From Saccoglossus kowalevskii (taxonomy: Eukaryota > Hemichordata > Enteropneusta > Harrimaniidae), in NCBI RefSeq assembly GCF_000003605.2, contig NW_003143822.1, positions 59,768 to 84,823 of the forward strand: a DNA stretch of 25,056 bases. Reading direction: 5' to 3'. The notes under the pieces were generated by a model. The model was not told the origin of the DNA, did not search any database, and saw nothing but the letters and a program-made list of their open reading frames with translations. Positions 20,276 to 25,056 of this stretch are shown one piece after another (the stretch's first letter is position 1; every line of letters begins with the position of its first letter). The translations under genes and the position numbers were made by a program.

Positions 20276-20605
20276 TAGTTAATTCTATAATATACCCCAA
20301 ATTACAAACAATGTTTTTACATGCCCTGTATATGGGACCCACTTGAACTTGCTCCAACCATCATCAATAAGAAGTTTTGTATTAGTGGAGCAGACTCGAA
20401 GAAATGTTCTTAAGTAACTCAATAAATCAGTCCACATTTCCGTGTTTTATAAACACATACATCATTGTCAATATCTATAATTCATTGACATATTTATATG
20501 GCTGCATTACACTGTTTTCGTGATATATTTGAACTTATTTTTGTTTGTAAAAATGAACTGTAATGTTATGGGTTTAAACAAATATTTAATTCCATTATGG
20601 TTCAA

Positions 20606-20887
20606 TTACGACTTCTTCGGAACTCGTTCGTGAACTTGTTTTACTAATTCTTTAGTTGTTTCCTCAACATCTGGTAGAACATAGGTTTGTTGAACATACA
20701 CTCCAGCAATAAGTCCAACTAATAGTCCAGCAGCAAATTTTCTGGGCAGAACTGCTCCTGCTATGACTCCCATTAAGAAGTCTGGAGTGGCTGCCCTCTC
20801 AGCAATAATCTGTAATGGTATCATAGTAATATTGAGTATTTTCTTGATGTGGGATGGGGTCATAGTCTTACTTAGAGGGTGGGCCAT
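20606..20887 (-). CDS. SLC35A4-microprotein-like mitochondrial membrane protein, 93 aa
   Basis: The C-terminal 55 residues look like the human SLC35A4 upstream-ORF microprotein and, more distantly, STMP1. They contain FLMGVIAG (37-44), a Gly-rich hydrophobic helix AAGLLVGLIAGVYVQQTY (52-69) with GxxxGxxxG spacing (54, 58, 62), then LPDVEETTKELV and a basic tail ending KKS. As I recall, the human protein has FLKG-x-LAG, GIYAAQAY and VPNVEKT at the same places, and is reported in the inner mitochondrial membrane. I chose ATG 20885-20887 because its context (AACCATGG) is ideal. An earlier in-frame ATG (20960-20962, weak context) would give 118 aa. A strong acceptor (AATTGTCCCACAG, exon from 20981) lies upstream with the frame open through it, so coding could begin in an earlier exon. 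The N-terminal 30 residues are not conserved by eye. Confidence 0.72.
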   Translation of the reverse strand: MAHPLSKTMTPSHIKKILNITMIPLQIIAERAATPDFLMGVIAGAVLPRKFAAGLLVGLIAGVYVQQTYVLPDVEETTKELVKQVHERVPKKS

Positions 20888-20981
20888 GGTTTTCTGGTGG
20901 ATAGTGTGCAAGCCATACCCAGGTGTGAATAGCCATGTTGGAAGTGATTTCTTGCATAACATATGAACAATATTAGCAAAG

Positions 20982-22017
20982 CTGTGGGACAATTAAAAAA
21001 AGTAGGGATTAAAGTATAAATATTCTGTGATACAACATGATGGATATATTCAGAGTGATCCAGCAGCGACTCAATAATGAAAGCTAAAAATCATGTTCTA
21101 GTGAATTCCCGGTTTTCAAAAAAACAAATAACATGTATTAGAAAATTTAACCATTGGGAATGTAGATTAAAAAAACAAATGGATTAATGAAAACAAACTA
21201 ACAATACACAATCCATTCTTTACATGGAAAAGTGAGGATGAAAGTCCTATAACAATGCAATAATTTATCTAAATATTTTGCTTAGCAAATACTGGCTACA
21301 ATTTAGGTGAGAACAATTCTGACAAAAAATGGACAAGAACAATGAAGTCATCATAATTATATAAAAAAAAATAATATTAATGTTCCTCAGATAATACTAC
21401 GGTACATGTACTGTATTAATCTCAATGTCCCTTATGAAATAATAAACAGGAATTGTATAAAAGTTCCTACATAATAGTACAGTGATATATATATATATAA
21501 GAAAAATCTGGCTAGCCAGATTTAGCAGGGAAAAACAGACTGTTATTGTCACTTTTGTAATCTATACTACATAATGTAAAAATAATCATCAGTATACTAC
21601 ATTTGTGTAATTGACATTTCTTGGAGGGCATATTACTATTATCTTGTTTAGCAGGATTATTAGCAGTATAAATGTCTTTATTCTGTCCAACAATTGTTTT
21701 ATTTTAGCCAAATTGAAAATTGCACTTCATAGTTGCACCAAAATTGAGCTTGGTGGTTCATAATGATAACAATCATCCTCTAAGTCTTGTCGATAACGTT
21801 TTGGTTCAAATTCATGTAGCTATCGCTGAGAAAAACGTAGTCGTTGAAAAAGCTAATTAGCATAACGGTCTTTTGACCGTTGTCGCCATTTTTAATTATC
21901 TTTGACTTTTCCGTTTTCTCACGCCAGAGTGAATACCATAACACCATAAAGAATTGTTCCCGGGAGTAATAAGAATGAATCCATGTCCTCCATCATAATT
22001 TACAATGTTTTGTGTCA
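20982..22017 (-). other. Probable 5' intron and promoter area of the microprotein gene
   Basis: AT-rich DNA from 20982 to about 21770 has no gene signal. From about 21780 to 21910 CpG rises. The minus strand carries AAAATGGCGACAACGG (about 21880-21895), which resembles a YY1-type initiator element; its ATG opens only ten codons. A 7-bp hairpin AACGGTC-TTTT-GACCGTT sits at 21864-21881. This would suit a start site for the minus-strand gene, with splicing to the acceptor at 20982. Inference only. Confidence 0.3.
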
Positions 22018-22089
22018 TTTTGGTCCTCACTGGTCAATGTGTTTTGGTCCTCACTGGTCAATGTGTTTTGGTCCTCACTGGTCAATGTG
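22018..22089. repeat. 24-bp tandem repeat, 3 copies
   Basis: Three identical head-to-tail units (22018-22041, 22042-22065, 22066-22089) begin ttttggtcctcactggtcaa and end tgtg. Perfect identity indicates recent expansion. Confidence 0.95.
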
Positions 22090-22900
22090 TTTTTCGGATT
22101 GGGTCGCAATTACCATAGCTATCATTGAGGTAAATAGTCTCTCACACCTTGGTTATTAAAAGGACTGTGGTTAGTACAGGTATCACTGATTTTTCGTCGC
22201 CGGGGTGATTAACGTCCCAAATTTTGGTTCCCCAGACGCCTCTAAAATTTAACCTATACTTATTTTGGTCTCAATGTTTTTTCACTCAAAAGGCAAAGGA
22301 TCGGCTATTTCATTTGTTTCCAATTCGCTGTATGCTTAGAAATATGGCAACGTTGTAGTTTGGTAAATATATAACATGTTCTGTTCCAATAAAGAATTTT
22401 GATATGCATAACAATTCTTAAGTTACTGAAACATCTCCTGTACTCATGGACCTTCTGTTCAATGCATTATTGAATGTTCAAGACACTGTACATAAAAACA
22501 CACCCTCAAACTTGACAACATTCACTTTCAGACCACTAAGCAAATAGATGGAAATACCAGTTGCATTAATCATGAAGATTGATGATTCGATTGCTGGCCG
22601 GGATAGCTGTATTTAGTGTTCATTTCCAGGCAATGTAAAATCATATCGCTGTTACTCCAAGTCAGACCTGGTACCCATGCTGAAGTATAGATTTTCAAAA
22701 AAGCTTCTAAACATGTACTTATTTTTGTGAAATTGTGAAATTATACCCCTTTTAAAGAGCAGAAACTCAATATAAATACCCTATATACATACGGCACTAA
22801 AAATCACACTGTTTCCAAGTATCATTAATTCATGACACATTATTCCATTAATGAACGAAATTCATAATACAATCTTATGCTTACAAATAATTCCAGTACT
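22090..22900. other. Non-coding stretch
   Basis: The CpG-containing part at 22180-22330 may belong to the same promoter-like area. The remainder is AT-rich with no supportable gene. Confidence 0.5.
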
Positions 22901-22905
22901 GGGAA

Positions 22906-22999
22906 ATGTCACTAAGCAGTATAAAAAATACATGATGCAAAGCCCATTCAATGTTTATTTGTCTTAGAATCTAGGGACATTATCAGAGCATGGGTCTTA
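22906..22999 (+). repeat. Diverged direct repeat, copy 1
   Basis: Words shared in order with 23602-23712: ATGTCA-TAAGCA, TACATGATGCAAAG, CAATGTTTATT, TCTTAGAA-CTAGGG, CATTATCAGAGCA, GTCTTA. A second smaller pair (CATTAATGAAC-AAATTCA) lies at about 22848 and 23043, so X-Y-X-like blocks alternate here. Confidence 0.75.
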
Positions 23000-23600
23000 A
23001 TCAGTTAGGCCCTGAAGATAGAGTCATCAACACAGTATTTCATTAATGAACAAAATTCACATAACCATCTTATAATCCGTTGACAATCCCTAAAATTGCT
23101 AAATCTCCAGTTGTGAACTTTATTAGAATTTCTGCATGAAGTTACACAGACAGAGAAAATGCATGGAAAAATATTGATTTTTTTTGTCTAGGTTATAAAA
23201 TAAATTGTGAAATAATTAATATTTTATTTTTGTTAGTGTATTTTTATTTATTAAAATATGCACACATTATATCTAATTGGATTGGGAATTGCCAAGCCAG
23301 TTTATAAAATTGTGAACAAATAATTTTATAAATAACACTGACCACGAAATCCGCCCTTGAGAAGTGTTAGTGTCAGAATATTATATATTGCAATTTCTTT
23401 CAATTTTAATTAGTTGTATTGCAATGCATTAGTAATAATGTAAATATATATACATTTCTTTATTTCATTGTTGAGACTGAGTTATACATTTGTTTCGTAC
23501 TATAATTTATCTATATTTGAAAATTGTTATGGGGGATTATTAATTTTATTAAACAATGTTCAACTGTTCTTTGCAATGTCAATAAGATCATTAATTACAG
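23000..23600. other. Non-coding stretch between direct repeats
   Basis: Very AT-rich, no ORF of interest. A copy of the CATTAATGAAC block is near 23043. Confidence 0.55.
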
Positions 23601-23601
23601 T

Positions 23602-23712
23602 ATGTCAATAAGCAACTTTTATAAAAAAAAATACATGATGCAAAGTCTATTATAAATGGTCAAATGTTTATTGATCTTAGAAACTAGGGGCATTATCAGA
23701 GCACGAGTCTTA
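23602..23712 (+). repeat. Diverged direct repeat, copy 2
   Basis: Counterpart of 22906-22999, about 700 bp further on, with several small insertions. The relict reverse transcriptase lies about 130 bp to the right. An old duplicated element end is possible. Confidence 0.75.
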
Positions 23713-23840
23713 TTTTGGACCAGAGCAACTGCAAAAATCATAAGGGTAAATTAATAGCTTCTAAGCATGGTATTCCCAGAATAGCGCCAGTTGTTAAAAA
23801 AACATAAAACTTTAATTCTCAACGACAATGAAAGGACCAG

Positions 23841-24255
23841 TTACTGCAACAAAGCCCTAATCCCCATGAAAGCCAGCCGATACGAAACCCACTTACCGCA
23901 AAAGCCAATTATCGCGAAGCTACTAGTTGAATCTAAAAAAGATGTCAACCTAATATTCAGGATGCTATTGAATAACTTGCCAAGACAGCTAGAGATGGCA
24001 ATTTCCCTGCAGTTGACTGTGTTATTTTTGGACCCAATTTTTGGATTACATGGTACCAACAGACCAAGAATGTGGATAGTTATTTGACCTATAAACAATA
24101 TTAAAGAGTTTATGTATTGCATATAATAAGTGATGTTCACCGTATTTTAACAATTTATTGCAAATTCTATCTTCTGCCGAAGCCTTGTTACTTTTAGGAA
24201 GTCTAATGGCTTTTGTAATTTCACTTTTTAAGATTGGTCTGTCTAAATGAAGTTG
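23841..24255 (-). pseudogene. Relict non-LTR retrotransposon reverse transcriptase fragment
   Basis: On the minus strand one frame (24255 to 24046) reads EITKAIR...NKASAEDRIC, then KLLKYGEHHLLYAIHKLFN and ends at a TAA (24046-24048). A one-base shift then continues as GLLVPCNPKIGSKN...REIAISSCLGKLFNSIL followed by NIRLTSFL. The order matches the start of the reverse transcriptase domain of non-LTR elements: the 'K..G.DGI...LL' block, then 'PI.KKGS...YR.I.LLS...K....IL..RL'. The catalytic YxDD region is absent. Similarity is lost near 23935, and DNA from there to 23790 is of another, CpG-rich, unidentified origin. Frameshift, stop and truncation mark it as dead. The element may extend up to about 24400, but I cannot align that part. 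Confidence 0.8.
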
Positions 24256-24700
24256 CTACTTGCACTCTTTTCACTATTCTCCAGTTCATTCACAATCTCA
24301 GAGTTTGATGTACTATCAGTATTAAGTAGATTCTGGGCCCTCCACGTATGTAAATACGCGACTTTATTATTCCGAAAACTTGTAAAACTGGGTCCGAACA
24401 TTTGTGTGAACATAAATTACTGTAGTATGTTGTTGTTTAGCCTTAGTCCTGAGTACAGTCCTGTAGGTTGGCCTTCTTCCGCTGATCCTTCGGCCCCCAC
24501 AGTCCTGAGAAGTCGCATAGACAGAGGATTCGATACCCGCCTACAAATTTATGGCGGAGAACCGTTCTGCAGTTTTCATGATTGTAACCAGCTAAAACAT
24601 CTCTCGATCAATCTAGCGATGACAAATACTTTTTTTTGTGGTCGAAAAATGAACCTACATTACTGGAACGTTGGCGAAAGCTAGTTTTACGCAACGAAAC
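24256..24700. other. Unassigned stretch with a GC-richer block
   Basis: 24440-24560 is notably GC-richer than its surroundings. It contains GGATTCGATACCCGCC, which resembles a Pol III B box, and TGTAGGT (about 24463) that could pair with GCCTACA (about 24540). The intervening arms do not fold as a tRNA, so at most it is a tRNA-derived SINE relic. On the plus strand ATGGCGGAGAACCGTTCTGC (from about 24551) followed by GTAACC could be a short first coding exon. Neither reading is well supported. Confidence 0.3.
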
Positions 24701-24714
24701 AACGTTTTGTTAAT

Positions 24715-24880
24715 AAATACGTCAAGAACAAGATGGCGGCGTATATTTCCGGTTGACGTTGGAAAATGTCGATTTGATCGACCCTAGTGGGAACTCTTAT
24801 GTAATTTCGCTTCCAGTTAGGGTATTTAGAATGGCACAGATCTAGAAGCAGTACCTACACACGAATTGGTGACGTCATAA
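24715..24880 (+). promoter_or_regulatory. Promoter-like cluster (YY1, ETS and CRE motifs)
   Basis: AAGATGGCGGC (24730-24740) is a YY1-type element, TTTCCGG (about 24747) is an ETS-like site, and a full palindromic CRE, TGACGTCA, lies at 24870-24877. CpG density is higher than in the flanks. The YY1 orientation suggests transcription to the right, out of the window. No long ORF follows, so any gene would continue after an intron. Confidence 0.4.
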
Positions 24881-25056
24881 AATACATGACCTTCAATCGG
24901 GGTCGTTTCCTCGGTATATACGAATTGGTATATACAAATTACAATAAAGATACTTAAGACATTACACATAAGTAAAACAAATCACGTGACATATAATGAT
25001 AATAACGGTAATAAATCCTACTAGCTTAACAGTTGAGAGAACGCTCATATAGTCAG

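Noticed and set aside
20960-20992. 128-residue version of the microprotein
   Set aside because: It would begin at TTG (20992) and cross a strong splice acceptor. The 118-residue form from ATG 20962 stays possible but has a weak start context and an unconserved N terminus.
24462-24546. tRNA gene on the plus strand
   Set aside because: A B-box-like GGATTCGATACC and a seven-base acceptor-like pairing exist, but the T stem has only three bases available and the D arm does not form.
24247-24684. 145-codon open frame
   Set aside because: Its start overlaps the reverse transcriptase relict on the other strand and the rest shows no family features. The hydrophobic N terminus is an AT-driven effect.

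Overview
The window is animal nuclear DNA. It is AT-rich (roughly two thirds A+T by eye), gene-poor and full of introns, minisatellites and decayed transposons. Three protein-coding genes can be supported. Two encode ankyrin-repeat/SOCS-box (ASB) proteins, a metazoan family; the third is a mitochondrial-type microprotein resembling the SLC35A4 upstream-ORF protein. Intron-like gaps, non-LTR reverse transcriptase remains and several miniature inverted-repeat elements fit an invertebrate, probably marine. The phylum cannot be fixed from the sequence.

Layout. 1-346: edge of a 20-bp tandem array. 347-2700: low-complexity DNA with two possible terminal exons of a gene lying to the left, and an inverted-repeat element (about 1576-2187). 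2876-3359: a second inverted-repeat element with TTA target duplications. About 3490-5440: an old, diverged satellite with a ~63-bp unit. 5450-9060: mostly featureless, with a CTCF-like motif, a CpG-rich promoter-like patch (6870-7095) and a G-quadruplex motif. 9065-9675: a very homogeneous array of twelve 51-bp units. 10195-11550 (+): ASB gene A. 12567-12955: inverted-repeat element with a 7-bp target duplication. 14511-15060 and about 17255-17724: two copies of one interspersed family in opposite orientation. 17927-19240 (+): ASB gene B. 20606-20887 (-): the microprotein gene, tail to tail with gene B. 21780-22330: promoter-like DNA and three 24-bp repeats. 22900-23715: diverged direct repeats. 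23841-24255 (-): dead reverse transcriptase fragment. 24700-24880: YY1/ETS/CRE-like promoter patch, probably for a gene that leaves the window on the right.

How the genes work together. ASB-A and ASB-B are clear tandem paralogues. Each is uninterrupted in its coding part, each has a good splice acceptor just upstream of its ATG (so a 5' non-coding exon is likely), and each has a short upstream ORF. By family knowledge they would be substrate receptors of Cullin-5/Elongin B/C ubiquitin ligases. The microprotein gene is functionally unrelated and only shares the intergenic space at its 3' end. All family assignments come from reading the translations; no database search was possible.
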